A stretch of DNA of 64,000 nucleotides from Megalonaias nervosa. Taxonomy: Eukaryota > Mollusca > Bivalvia > Unionida > Unionidae. The DNA is taken from NCBI GenBank assembly GCA_016617855.1, contig JAECUM010006663.1:1-64000 (forward strand). Direction: 5' to 3'. Below are positions 22,691 to 34,639 of this stretch, one piece after another. The position numbers and the translations under genes were made by a program. The notes under the pieces were generated by a model. That model worked only from the letters and a program-made list of their open reading frames with translations, was not told the origin of the DNA and did not search any database. The number at the start of each line of letters is the position of its first letter. The first letter of the stretch is position 1.

Positions 22691-22880
22691 CAAGGTTAGT
22701 GTCGTCTTTGGTGGTTTTCTGCAGCTACGCCTTTACTTGAGTTAGTAGGTCACTCCAAGATGGAAAATCTTTATACAGTGCATCAAGGTTAGCATCTTCA
22801 TTTGGTGTTTTCCTGCAGCTATGCCTTTACTCGAGTCTGTAAGTCACTCAGAGATCAAAAATCTTTTTACAGTTCACCCA
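22691..22880. repeat. tandem duplication of about 92 bp
   Basis: 'TCAAGGTTAGTGTCGTCTTT' and 'TCAAGGTTAGCATCTTCATT' head two diverged copies. Each continues with 'GCAGCTANGCCTTTACT' and 'AGTCACTC'. Confidence 0.8.
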
Positions 22881-24048
22881 GTGGCTTAGAGATTTCTTTT
22901 AAAAACACCCCCAGTTAACTTGAAGATTCAGTGAATTGACTGAAGACCACCATTGTTCTTTTGTATCCAGGTTACTGTGCAAAATTAACCCAGAGTGTGA
23001 CATTACACCCGCGAATAATGGCTGGCTTGTACAGGGAGGCTTCAGTCATTTGCAAGCATCCCTGTGCACTAGCTGTATGGCGCATATTTTGGGGGGGTTG
23101 GTTCTGAAGTGTGGCTTATATTGGGAATTCATATATTCCCCATAGTATCTACTCTGCTGTTACTGTAGGTATTGTAGATGCTGGGTCAGTGAACAGATCA
23201 TTTACTATAACTGTGGCCATGGCTGTCATGGCATCATGGCAAGTCAGCCAAGGTGCTAATTATTAATGTTATGTTAAAACAAAACTTGCAACTAACATTG
23301 CTGAATATAACACCAAAGGATCTGTGTCTGATCAAAATTGTATGCATCACAAAATAAAATTGAATGGTTTATTAAATTTTCTGTGTTGTAGTTTCTCAAG
23401 ATAATATGACTATAGGAAATGGTTTCAATACCTACTTGGTATTTAAAAGGAAAAAAAAATTACAGGAGGAACAAATTTCTTGTGAATTACTGTAAATTCA
23501 TTTGTTTTGGCCAGTAAATCATCAATCCCTTTGAGGGACTGTTGTTAAAATAAATGTCTTTCTGAAGTAGAAAGCATTTACCAGTGATCAAACTTAATTG
23601 ATGCAGTACCTGAATCCTTAGGGACTGGAGTTTATTACTTATTCAGTTTTGGACTTGTTGAATCAAGCTTCACAATTGGTTTAGTGAAATTTTCCTTTTT
23701 GATTGATCCTTCATGTTGTATCATGCCATACATCATGTTATTCCATGTATCAGTATATCTTGTTTGTATGAAAATGTAAAAATCAATGTCATTTTATAAA
23801 AATGTAAAAATGTAAACTTTTTCTGATCTGAAAAATTCAGACTAAGGCTTTCTTGATGAAACAGGTAGCATTTTGATATGAATCGGTGACACAGTAACCA
23901 CCCAAGCAACCCTGCAACAGCAGGGTGCCCTGGGGGTGGGGGTAGGACCAGTTTCAGGGAGGCAGACAGAAGTTTTTGGAATGCTACTGCTGTGAATATT
24001 ACCAAGGAAGTACAGGTTGGGAATATACCAGCATGTGTTATTTTTCAA
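22881..24048. other. unique DNA, no gene seen
   Basis: Short frames on both strands have no domain features and no paired splice sites that I trust. Confidence 0.35.
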
Positions 24049-24150
24049 TGTATTTACTCGTTTACAAGTCCGATCCAACTACAAACTGCATAGAAGCAGA
24101 TCTGCCATTGCATAATGCACTGACATATCTGCTGGGTCTATGTATTTTTT
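24049..24150. mobile_element. palindromic MITE, copy 3, left part (interrupted)
   Basis: 'TATTTACTCGTTTACAAGTC', 'CAACTACAAACTGCATAGA' and 'CAGATCTGCCATTGCATAAT' are the mirror image of the sequence at 25890-25986. The two halves flank a LINE, so one palindromic element was split by the insertion. The internal hairpin lies at 24091-24144. Confidence 0.75.
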
Positions 24151-25885
24151 TGTTAGGGGTTCGTTCATCCGTCGAGTCGACGAGGACCACTCTAGTCATC
24201 CGAGGGTTGTAGGGGCTGGTTCTGTTCTGTGTGTGCGCAGGTGGCTGATAAGGCCAATCCTTGCACGGAAGGTTCGTTTGCATAAAGGACAAGGGATGAG
24301 TGAGACATCTCCAGGAGGGTTGATGGCACGCGCTTTTCTGGCTTGCCTCTTCAGCTCCGCTGCTGCTGTCCTGCTAGATTCACACAACTTGGAGCCTTTG
24401 TGCACGGAGGAACGCCATGTGACTCGATCGTTGGCTGCTTGCTCCCAGAAATCAGGTTTTATGTTGAAGGCTTTCAATGCAGCTTTCAGATTGTCTTTGA
24501 AGCGTTTCTTCTGACCTCCATGGGATCGCAGTTCTTGCTGTAGCTCGCCATAGAAGAGTCTCTTAGGCAGCCGGTGGTCTGGCATGCGTACAACGTGTCC
24601 CGCCCAGCGTAGCTGAGACTGCATCAGGATGGTGTGGATGCTGGGGAGATCAGCTTGGATGAGTACCTCAGTGTCTGGAACCTTGTCCTGCCACTTGATG
24701 TTATGGATTTTCCTGAGACTTGTTGTATGAAAGTGGTTCAGCTTCCTGGCGTGGCATTGGTACACCGTCCATGTTTCGCATGCGTAAAGTAGTGTGGGGA
24801 GCACAACTGCCCTGTAGACCTTTAGTTTGGTCTGGATGCTGATGCCTCTTCTATTCCAGACGTTGGTATACAGTCTGCCGAAAGATGCGCTGGCTCTGGC
24901 AATGCGGAGGTTCACCTCGTCGTCAATAGTTACGCTCTGTGACAGTGTGCTGCCAAGGTAGGTGAAGCGGTTCACTACGTTGAGTTTTTGGCCGTTGATG
25001 GTGATGTTGGGCTCAACATAGGGCTTTCCATGGGCAGGCTGATGCAGGACTTCAGTCTTCTTGGTACTGATGGTGAGACCGAAGCTTGTGCAGGAGCTGG
25101 AAAACTTGTCAACGCTGCGTTGCAGGTCGGCTTCTGAGCCAGTGTTGAGGGCGCAGTCATCAGCAAATAGGAAATCCCTGATGGTGTCTGTCATAACCTT
25201 GGTTTTCGCTTGAAGCCTCCTGAGGTTGAACAGTTTTCCATCTGTACGGTACCTGATGCCGACTCCAACATCTCCGTCTCTGAAAGCATTAGTCAGCATG
25301 GCGGAGAACAATAGACTGAATAGTGTCAGTGCCAGAACACAACCCTGCTTGACGCCATTGGTTACTGGGAATGGTTCAGATGTCTGTCCATTGTCCTGGA
25401 CTCGTGCCTGCATGCCGTCGTGGAAATGCTGCACCATGGATATAAATTTTCCCGGGCATCTGTATTTGGCCATTACCTTCCACAAGCCTTCTCTGCTGAC
25501 AGTATCAAAGGCCTTTGTCAAGTCGACATAGATGGAGAAAAGGTCTGCGTTTTGCTCCTGACATTTCTCTTGTAGCTGCCTCGCAGCAAACACCATGTCG
25601 ATGGTCCCACGCTTTTTCCGGAATCCACACTGGCTTTCTGGTAGGAGTCCCTGGTCAAGGTGGGTAGTGAGGCGGTTCAGTAGGATTCTGGCAAGTATCT
25701 TTCCTGCGATTGAGAGCAAGGATATACCCCAGTGGTTGTCGCAGGCCTGGCGGTTCCCTTTGCGCTTATACAGGTGGATTATGGTAGCATCTTTGAATTC
25801 CTGGGGGATCATCTCTTGCTGCCACATCAGTAAAAGCAAATGGGATGGGTGGATGACAAGGGTGACTTGCGCGTGACTTACAAAC
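24151..25885 (-). mobile_element. 5'-truncated non-LTR retrotransposon (LINE), intact RT frame
   Basis: The minus-strand element ends (at its + strand left) in a short 3' UTR with 'ACGAACCCCTAACAAAAAAA', an A-rich terminus. The body is the reverse transcriptase frame. At the 5' side homology stops near 25850, so the endonuclease domain and most of the element are missing, as expected for incomplete target-primed reverse transcription. It is distinctly richer in GC than its surroundings. Clade not assigned. No clear TSD could be read. Confidence 0.93.
24196..25839 (-). CDS. LINE reverse transcriptase, C-terminal 547 codons, C2H2 end
   Basis: An uninterrupted minus-strand frame of 547 codons, RNA-templated DNA synthesis for LINE retrotransposition. 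RT core motifs are present in order: 'ISLLSIAGKILARILLNRL' (about residues 39-57), 'VDLTKAFDTVSREGLW' (105-120, first catalytic Asp), 'NGVKQGC' (161-167) and 'LFADDCAL' (224-231, FADD catalytic box). Thumb and connection motifs 'FTYLGSTLSQ' and 'YACETWTVY' follow. A C-terminal CCHH zinc finger, C517-x2-C520-x12-H533-x3-H537, is typical of this LINE type. The frame has no true start: the first codon is TTG and the N-terminal endonuclease is lost. No internal stops or frameshifts, so this is probably the youngest large insertion here. It is not autonomous. Confidence 0.93.
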   Translation of the reverse strand: MLLLMWQQEMIPQEFKDATIIHLYKRKGNRQACDNHWGISLLSIAGKILARILLNRLTTHLDQGLLPESQCGFRKKRGTIDMVFAARQLQEKCQEQNADLFSIYVDLTKAFDTVSREGLWKVMAKYRCPGKFISMVQHFHDGMQARVQDNGQTSEPFPVTNGVKQGCVLALTLFSLLFSAMLTNAFRDGDVGVGIRYRTDGKLFNLRRLQAKTKVMTDTIRDFLFADDCALNTGSEADLQRSVDKFSSSCTSFGLTISTKKTEVLHQPAHGKPYVEPNITINGQKLNVVNRFTYLGSTLSQSVTIDDEVNLRIARASASFGRLYTNVWNRRGISIQTKLKVYRAVVLPTLLYACETWTVYQCHARKLNHFHTTSLRKIHNIKWQDKVPDTEVLIQADLPSIHTILMQSQLRWAGHVVRMPDHRLPKRLFYGELQQELRSHGGQKKRFKDNLKAALKAFNIKPDFWEQAANDRVTWRSSVHKGSKLCESSRTAAAELKRQARKARAINPPGDVSLIPCPLCKRTFRARIGLISHLRTHRTEPAPTTLG

Positions 25886-25986
25886 AGTATACTGGTAGAC
25901 TAAGATGTGCTATTGCGTTATGCAATGGCAGATCCAGGTCTATATTGTTTGCAGCTGGACCCAACTTGTATAAGTGAATAAATACA
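25886..25986. mobile_element. palindromic MITE, copy 3, right part
   Basis: 'GCGTTATGCAATGGCAGATC', 'TTTGCAGCTGGACCCAACTT' and 'TATAAGTGAATAAATA' are the reverse complement of the left part at 24049-24150. Confidence 0.75.
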
Positions 25987-27124
25987 GTATAGATCTGACT
26001 AGTGGAAATTTAAGTTGTTACATTGAGGAAAGATGCACAAGTCAATTTGGATCCAGTCTGTAGTAAATGATTACAAATGATGATTAATATTTTAGACTGA
26101 ACAAAGAAGGATGAATTTTTTTTCCTACTATCAAGGAAAGAAATTCACATTCTGTAAATCACAAATTTGTATTTGCATAAAATGTTCACAATTTTTGGCT
26201 GAAAAAAAATTAAATTCTTTTCCAATGTTAATAACAATAATGCAACATAGTTGCCATCTTTAACTTTGAAGTTTTTGTGTCACAGATATGCTGAATTTAC
26301 AAGAATTGTGAAAATTCAGTAATGCTATATTATTTACATTAAAGGGGTACAATATTCAGACTTACTTAATGTAAATATTCATCATTGTTTTGGACTGTTT
26401 CCCACTTAAATGAAGTCCCATTATAAAGTTGTGTTGCCTCAGTAAACAGCTTGAGTGTAGGTTTTTAAATGTGATCATAAATTTTTATATTTAATTTAGT
26501 CCTTAATTTAATATTCTGACCATGTATTTCTTGCAATTTTATTTGCCATGTACTGTTTCACTGTCTTGCACTTTGATGAGGGTACCGTAAGTAAGACAGC
26601 AAATATTAAAGTGTTTATTACAAGTATAGTTTGATATATTTGACTTTATCTATATTAGGGAGAAGTTATAATGTACGTGCCTGGAAAAAAAGGTGTTAAA
26701 TGAGAAAATTTAAATTGCAAAAATCACAGCACCACCAACCGATCAGATGCTTACTGACGAAAATAATGTGGTCATTGATCCATCATTAAAGTCCCTTTAA
26801 GACTGAACAGCTGCTGTACTTTCTTTGTATATATCTCACTCACAGTACTAAATATACCACCCTAACCTGCTGGAGCAGGAGCTATTTCAGCTAGTTCATT
26901 GATCCCACAGATGGACTGGGGGGGAGGGGAGGGGGGAATTGTATCTTTTTTTACCCCAAGCTTGAAGAATGAAGGTAGTCTTGTCAATGTATGTAATGAA
27001 GACTAGCTACAGCTAGATCTTTCAGTTTTCATGTTATCAACCAGAAACCAACATAGAAACCCTCTTGTACATGCTGCAACATCATAGCTGACTACTTTTA
27101 CAACAATTTGAAATACTTTTGTTG
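25987..27124. other. unique AT-rich DNA, no gene seen
   Basis: It contains a G-run near 26917-26936. No exon or element could be supported. Confidence 0.35.
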
Positions 27125-27315
27125 CATCATTACATTGACCTTGTTGGGTTGGGTTTTGTGGATTTGACACCAGGAAGAACCATGGACCCATGGGAATCTA
27201 CTGGCAAGCATTCTTACATACCCATGTTGGCTAAGCAGGCTTGAAGTCATGTGGACAGAAGTCAGATGGAAGTAATTTTCTAAGGTGAGCGCCTAAGACA
27301 ACTTGGCTAGCTGGG
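27125..27315 (-). mobile_element. SINE family A, heavily decayed copy
   Basis: The + strand reads 'ACCATGGACCCATGGGAATC', 'CTACTGGCAAGCATTCTTAC' and 'ATACCCATGTTGGCTAAG', a diverged reverse complement of family A. The ends are not definable. Confidence 0.6.
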
Positions 27316-28110
27316 TACCTACATCAACCAAACCATGTACATGTCAGTTTTAAGCAGACCACTCTAGAAGATGATTAAAAGGCAAATTTTTTGACCAAAT
27401 TAGATTTCTTGCATTTCATTACTCTTATCCATGAAGAGTCGATGACCCTCATCTACAAATATGTTCTGAATGAAGTCTTAAGGACCAACCATTTAATTTT
27501 CAGTGGGGAAGGGCATGGGATATTTTGAAAACAATCTGACCTTCAGATTTTGAAAAAAATATTCTTGCACTGACTTACTGCAAAAAAACCAACAACTGTG
27601 TCCATTATATGTTGGGGAAAAAAAATCTTAAGGTTAAAGACCCTACCCACCCCACCCAACCACCCCCACTCCACCCAAACCAATTTAATGGTCAGTACCT
27701 TAATAAGCAATCTTAATAGTGGTATCACCAAAAACTACTGTACAAGTGTAATCAAACCAGGTGTTTCAAGGGCTGACATGAGGGGTTTGCTGTGGATGGT
27801 AAAAACTGTCAATAACAATGTACATTAATTTCTGTACATTTTAAAATACAGACGTTTTATTTCTTGCCAATGGAACATAAAACATTACCTGGATAAATCC
27901 AAATCCAGAGTCATTAATTTCCCTAGATGCAGATACGTTAACTGTAAAATTTTTAAAAAGTCACAAATTGACGAATCAGATAAATGGATGCAGAATCCGT
28001 AGATACATCAAACCTGAAATTTCATCAATTGCTGACAAATTTACAATGCTTGTTGTAAGACGCAGCCCAGTTTATTATATTAATTTAAGCCAAAGTCAAA
28101 TTACTATCTC
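27316..28110. other. unique DNA, no gene seen
   Basis: A C-rich patch near 27640-27680 is present. There is no recognisable gene. Confidence 0.35.
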
Positions 28111-28112
28111 CC

Positions 28113-28227
28113 TCATTATAATATGGTAGTTGGGGTCAGTTAATGCTGACCATTATAATATGGTAGTTGTGGTCAGTTACTGCTGACCGTTATAATATGG
28201 TAGTTAGAGTCAGTTACTGCTGACCAC
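28113..28227. repeat. short tandem repeat, about 38 bp, 3 copies
   Basis: 'CATTATAATATGGTAGTTGN' followed by 'GTCAGTTANTGCTGACC' is repeated three times with minor changes. Confidence 0.9.
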
Positions 28228-28965
28228 AGTATGTATCTTCAGTACATGGTACCTGGTATACTGAGATTGATTAAAACTTAAGTGATTTTATGTACATGTT
28301 TCAAGTGGAAATGAAGAAAATACCAGTCAAACATTAAGCAATAATTTTTGTTTATGTAAATAAAAATTTTTATTTTTAGTTTTGTTATTTAGACATTTAA
28401 TTTTATCAAATAATAATATTTGAAAAGAAATAGACATAATACTTAGCTACCGAGCCATATTTTTAACGTTTGATGGACCAATTCATGTTCATTATTTTCG
28501 TTTGGGCACATGGTTCATAGCAGGTCCATGTTATATCCAGCCACTCATTATAATGAAGGGTATTATAAATAGGGAGATCTATAGTTTACAGTGATACAAA
28601 AGGTAAACCTTGCATAGTTTTCCTTCCTGTTCCTTGTTTTGTTGACTCACACTGGGTTGCCGTGAACTTTCACAACGATTACACAAAGTTCCATTTGAAG
28701 TAATTCATTAATACAGGGCTCATGAACATTGATCTTCTCTATCTTCTCATTCAGATTATTAAGAAAGATTTTAAAATCATCTAAATCATTACACATCATG
28801 GTGTACAACCTGTAGCAAAATTTAATAGCTGTAGATTAATTGTTGCAGTTGAATTGAGGTCATGAGGCTTACTTTTTATATGCCCACCATAAGGTGCAAT
28901 GCTTAATGTTATGATATATGTTTACCATTTTGATTTCTACACAACACCTTGAACTGTCCACATTT
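28228..28965. other. unique AT-rich DNA, no gene seen
   Basis: No exon, RNA gene or element could be supported. Confidence 0.35.
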
Positions 28966-30000
28966 GACAGTTAAAAATCTTTATGGATGGCTTGCACTTG
29001 GTGTAAGAAAGAATTCTTATCAATTTTGGAGTCCAAAGTTACTGTGAATGCAAGAAGATATGGGGGTTCTTTTTGGGGAGGGGTAATAGAATTTTTAACA
29101 CAATAATGGCCATATAATGCCAAGAAAATGGGAGCCAAGTGTCTTCCCCAGTGACAAAGTGAGGCACCCAACCCAACTGAATGAAAATAGTTCTTGCACA
29201 AAACCGGTAACTCCAGTTCTCCACCATCTACAGTTGATAAGCTTTGTGGATGGCTTGCACTTTGGATATGGAAAACCACTATTGATATGAACTCAGAAGT
29301 TCAAATATCAAGGTCATTCTAACTGAGAGAACATTATTTCTGCACAGTGACTCTGGAGATTCAACATCTACAGATACCAGACCTTGTGGACTGAAAGGCG
29401 AAACATGTTTTCTGCATATTGACTTGAGTTCTGTATCATATATTCACTATAAGTTTAATTGTCAGAGGTCTTGTTCACTGTCTGAAGGAATAAAAATAGT
29501 TTCCACAAATAACATTATTTCTGTATCACATACTTGAACCAAGCTTTTTGGATGGCTAGCACTTGGGCTGTGGAAGAAGCATGTAAGTTCTGGTGTCAAA
29601 AGCTCAAAGGCCAATGTCACTGTGAATGAAAGAGGAAAAATTGTTTCTGTATATTAACAACAGTACTACATTACATACGTGGATGGCTTACACTTGGGGC
29701 AAGAAGTCTGTTGATTTTGGGGTCTATGAGTCAGAGGTCAAGGTCACCATAACTGAAAAAAAGAAATGTGGTTTTTGCATGGAAATTTCAGTTACTTGTA
29801 TCAGCATAGAGGACTTGAACATGGGCCTCATTTAATATGATATTCGCCAGTCACATTGATGTTGTTTTGGGGCTCAAAGGTCAAGGTCACCATGACTGGA
29901 AAAAAGAAAAGTTGCTTTTTTGCACAGAAGTTTCAGTCACATGTATCAGTATAGAGGACTTGAACATTGGCCTCATGTAATATGCTATTCGCAAGTCACA
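28966..30000. repeat. dispersed 'GGATGGCTTGCACTT' satellite, locus 2
   Basis: At least five diverged units of about 130-260 bp. Each contains some of 'TGGATGGCTTGCACTTNG', 'GTCAAGGTCACCATGACTG', 'AAAAGAAAAGTTGCTTTTTT' and 'TCTGNATCACATACTTG'. Frames across it are shadows of the repeat. Confidence 0.82.
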
Positions 30001-30337
30001 ATGATATATGATGAGACATATGCATCTGATCATGATGCAGACGACTTCAAGGTCAATGTCAGCCATAGTGGTATAATGTGTCTTATCCGTTTGCTGATCA
30101 CTGATTGTTCTTGAATAAAACTTGTCTTCTAATTGGATCTGTTACATTTGTATATTTTCCTTCAGGTTAAGAGAACTGTAGTGCAGTTCTTCATCCTAAT
30201 TGTGAAGAAAATTTAAATAATCTTCAAAACCCTTACTGAGAAGGATATTTGCTGTTTAACTTCTGTGTTTAGTTATTTTTATTTTTTGGTTTTTATTGAA
30301 AAGGATTCAATTTAAATTGCTGTAGTGACAGTTACCA

Positions 30338-30342
<5 letters not shown>

Positions 30343-30377
<35 letters not shown>
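30343..30377. repeat. (GA)n microsatellite
   Basis: About 17 uninterrupted GA dinucleotides. Confidence 0.98.
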
Positions 30378-30380
<3 letters not shown>

Positions 30381-30750
30381 AAAATATTTGCCAGAACTAT
30401 ATAGCATGTCAAAGCTGTTTATACATCAGCATTACAAATGAACAAATGTTCGTTTTTATAGCAGCTTTAGAGGCCTAAAATAGATACCTTAACATGCCAG
30501 ATTATACAGTTATCTCTACCTGTTAACAACTTTATTGTCTGTAGGGAGAGAAGCATAAATACTTCCTAAGCAAAACAGCTGTTAAGTTCATCACAAATCT
30601 GGTGAGAAGTTCTCTTGACAGTAAGTATTGTTTATTTTGACTAGTCTATATTTGTCAAAAACAAGTAGATTCATATCAAGCCAGTTGCACCTCTTGACAA
30701 AATAATTTTGCTGTACTGGACATTCTGTTTGCACATAACCCTTGGTTAAA
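30378..30750. other. unique DNA, no gene seen
   Basis: No exon, RNA gene or element could be supported. Confidence 0.35.
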
Positions 30751-31560
30751 AGTATAAAAAAAATCCTGAATGCACATTTCTTGACCACAGGGTCACTCTT
30801 CCATCATAGAAGGCACTAACACTTTTTTGTATGCAGTTGGTCATGTCTCTTTTTATGACCATGTCACAATAGCTTTGCCATGGCTTCATAGATTGGCAGA
30901 TAGGGCATAACCTAGATCTTCTCTGCCTCCTCTGGCCATATTGTGGGAAGGAGTAGGGGGTTTCCACTCGTTGATTTCAGTGCCAAGAGGGCATCACCAA
31001 TCACTTTCTCTATTGACAGAGGATCGAAGAGCTAGTCTTGTCTCCTATGAGCAGAGATGGGAATACGCCCCCTCCCTCCCTCAAGTCAAGAAGTCCGCTT
31101 CCCCCATGAGATACATGAGATACAATAGTCCTGCCAGTACCAAGTGTGAAGGCAGTTTGATGAACTGTCCATTTTTTGTGGACATAATGACTTCCTGTAT
31201 GAAACCATCATACCTGGTCCTTCTCATCCGTTGGGTTGGCACGCTTTGTTATACCCACCATGGCAGCTTCAGACTAAGTGTATAATGCGGTTTACTGTCT
31301 GTGTCCTCAAGATCTATGTCCCAAGCCTTCAGATCTCTGGAGGTTAGCATCATCTCTGTATTGGAAAGGATATCCATAGCACAGCCCATGATGGATCTGC
31401 AGTTGCATGCTCACTCAGTGATTGTGAAGGAAGCTGACTTGGAAATTGTATAAAGCCAAGAAGGGGTGGTCTGCCTCCACTTCTATGCTTCAGTTACAGG
31501 CCTCAGACAATAGCTACAGTGACTACTTGCCTGTAAGACATATTAAGCCCCCACCCTACC
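30751..31560. other. locally GC-richer segment, unrecognised
   Basis: Base composition rises relative to neighbours, and overlapping open frames of 73 codons (minus, 30746-30967) and 114 codons (plus, 30941-31285) occur. The minus frame has 'RRQRRSRLCPICQSMKPW', which superficially resembles a zinc ribbon. Neither frame has a convincing family signature. A decayed mobile element is the likeliest explanation. Confidence 0.25.
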
Positions 31561-33930
31561 CGCATCCCTCTGATTAAGGTACTTTCCGAGTAGTTTTTTA
31601 GGTAGCGACCCTGGACACATCTTCTCATCAAGGGGAGTAACTCAAGGTGTGGACCATTGTCACCATAGCCTCATATGCCAGCCATGCTTGATCAAAAGAG
31701 GAATCTTGGTGTCTAGCAGCCTTGCAGAGACCGTTGGAGTGAATGAATAAAAGCATGATATGAAGCTTATAAATAGAATAAATGGGGATCTGAACAGAGA
31801 TGTAGAATAGAACAACATGAGCCCCTATATGCAGAATGTAACAGTTTAATTAATTGTATAGACTAAATGAAATTGAAGATGACATTTGAATGATACATTT
31901 CCCTTAGAAAATAATTACCAAGTTTATAAAACTGCAATTTGCCGTTCTTTTTATACTGTTATGAAAACTTCATCATAAAATACAGTGAGCAGATGAAATC
32001 AGTTGTCCAGAATGCCTGCATAACCTGGTTGCTTGCTGGTCACTCCAAATTCAACACTAGTGACAGATTAGAGTTGATGTATTATCTGTTTTCCTCGTTC
32101 TCTCATCCTTTAGTTTTTGTTCCGTGAACTGTAGTTTGGTTATCTGCTCAAAGCCCTCTCTGTGTGGTGCATATATGGAGCAATTTCCCTTTTAAATAAA
32201 ATAAATAGGCAACATTGTTGGATATCATTTTATCGTAATTCAGCAGAAACTAAGGCTAGTAAGGGGCCAGTTTGCAGCCATACAGCTCATAATAAACCCT
32301 AGTACAAGAATATTAATATATCTCCCTAACAGGCTATTTATCACCCGTAACTGAACTATAACATAATCTAGACCTCTTGATAAACCATTAAGCCCTGCCA
32401 TGAAATATAAGTCATTAACTTGATTAATTGTCAGCTTGCAGGCATAGATTTATCAGTTAAAAGAATTCACATCTTCAGATTTCCAATAAAAAAATAAAAT
32501 TCACTTTTTGTCTTAACTACATTATTTGCTAACTAAATATTCACCGACCTGAACATACTTTAACCTATGAGTACTCAGTTCATTGCGTACATAAATTCAT
32601 ATCATTTGTGACAAATAAATTCCCTCAGTTCTCTCAAACGCTTATAAAAGTAGTGTATGAAATTCTTAGAATACATGATTCCTATAACAGCAAATTCAAG
32701 CAGTTATCTTCAGACTCATATAGAAGTAATTGATGTATGAATTTAAAACAAATAAATTGAACAAATAACTATAGAGTTGTATCATGAAAAATTGCACTAA
32801 ATCAAGACAAATACCTTGCAATTTCGAAACTCACTTCTATTGCAGCAGAATCATCTCTGTACTTTTTGGTTATGTGCCCCACAAACTTCCAGACACCTGT
32901 CACTTGTACAGTTTATCTAACAAGACAAGAAACTCATTTTTCCTCAGAGTCAAGACTTTTCCCTTCCACTGATAAACTGATAGCCTAATCTTGCAATGGA
33001 GAATACTTAAACATTTGAATTTCATCTGGGGAACACACACCCCATATTTAGCTTAGCCAGTCAGGATTAAATTTACCTAACATGCCTCTCAAGGTTATAG
33101 TAACTCTCTGTTCTGTGCTATTACTAAAAATTACTGGAAAGTTTAATTTTATGACACTTTATCATTTTCTGATACTTTAACCCCAAAGTCTGACTGTTAT
33201 CAAACAGACCCTACATAATAAAAAAAATCAATCACTCCCCAAACCAGGGACATTAAAACAACCACAGTCTAGTGACTTAACACGGTACATGGTACTTAAA
33301 CCCTTTTAGGTGGCGCTCTACAGTTCATATTTTGCATAGGGTTAGAATTTTAAAGAAAAAGAATTTCCCTGGGTTTCCTCACTGGTTGTACTGGCTGTTT
33401 AAAAAAGACCTTGTATATCTTAGGTATTGTTCAAAGAATCTTTAATTCCCTTTCTTTTGGTGTATGATTGGTGGGTGTAATATGGGTTATGGAGTATATA
33501 GCTTGGCCTTACTCCAGATGTGCACCTTTCAAAAACTGCTAGCTTCACTTGGTCATTTCTGCATCTTGAACTTTGGAGGTAAATTCTAAAAGAAAGAGCC
33601 AATAACTTTTTTTACATTGTATAAATTTTATAATTCATTCATTGCACTTTCAGAAGCTGGTATTGTCTAGCCTGGCAAAATTCTTTTTCCCTTAGTAGCT
33701 GCTAAAGATATTGTACTTTAGACTAATTCAGGCTGATTTTTTTGAGCACGAGGGAGCAGTCATTATAGTTAGCAGTGGGCTTAGATCATGTACAATTTCC
33801 AAAAGTACAATATCCAAAGAAATATCAGCCACATTACATCAAAGTAGCTTGTAGGTATGCCCCTTTCGTACGTCACTCACTCAAAAGTACATAATAACTG
33901 GTGAGCACCCCCTTAGCTTGGTTACGTGTC
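31561..33930. other. unique AT-rich DNA, no gene seen
   Basis: No supported exon, RNA gene or element in this 2.4 kb stretch. Confidence 0.35.
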
Positions 33931-34639
33931 ACACTTACCATGGCAAATGTACTGCATGAACGTCTACAAGACATCTACAAAATTTTGCACTGTTACAGGA
34001 ATGCATAGATCCTCTCTGCTCCCCTTTAACTGCAGTTGCAGATTTTTATCTTCTCTTCCATGAAAAGGATTGCTCATTATCCACTGTTAAGGGCTACAGA
34101 GCAACCCACTCTTAGATCTCAGTAGGCTCTACTGTTGGATCAGACCCACATCTTTTCAAACAGATAAGATACTTTTGAAACTACAAAGACTAGTCTCTCA
34201 CTCATTAATGCTGAGATGGAACCTCTCATGTGTTATCTCAATGTCCTTATGAACCTTTCAGTTCAGTAAATGATGATCAATCATCAGAGAGACTAGAAAT
34301 TATATTATTAACAACTGACCAAAAATAGTACAGTCAGTATAATCGGTAAAAAAAATTTAAACCAAAGGTTGCTGGATCTGCCCAAAATATTTTGAATATA
34401 TAATTACTTCTATTACTTATAATTACATGTAATTACCACCATAGTACCCAAAACTACCGATACAAAAGCATATCAGACACATTGCACAATAATTTTAAGG
34501 ACAAAAGAAACCAAACAAAAAAATTGCTATGTCAGTGTTAAATAAAGCAGCCCAGAGTCACATGCTGGGAAGTTGTAGGTCTTGTGGAATTGTACATTGT
34601 ATGGGAGGCTTGCAACACAAACAAGCAAACAACTAAATG

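Noticed and set aside
25839..25839. A true start codon for the LINE protein
   Set aside because: The first codon is TTG and coding similarity is cut there by 5' truncation.
24140..25876. Several + strand frames of 60-124 codons
   Set aside because: They are shadows of the minus-strand LINE reverse transcriptase, which has clear RT motifs.
30941..31285. 114-codon + strand frame as a gene
   Set aside because: No domain, no good start context and overlapping open frame on the other strand. Kept only as an unrecognised GC-richer segment.
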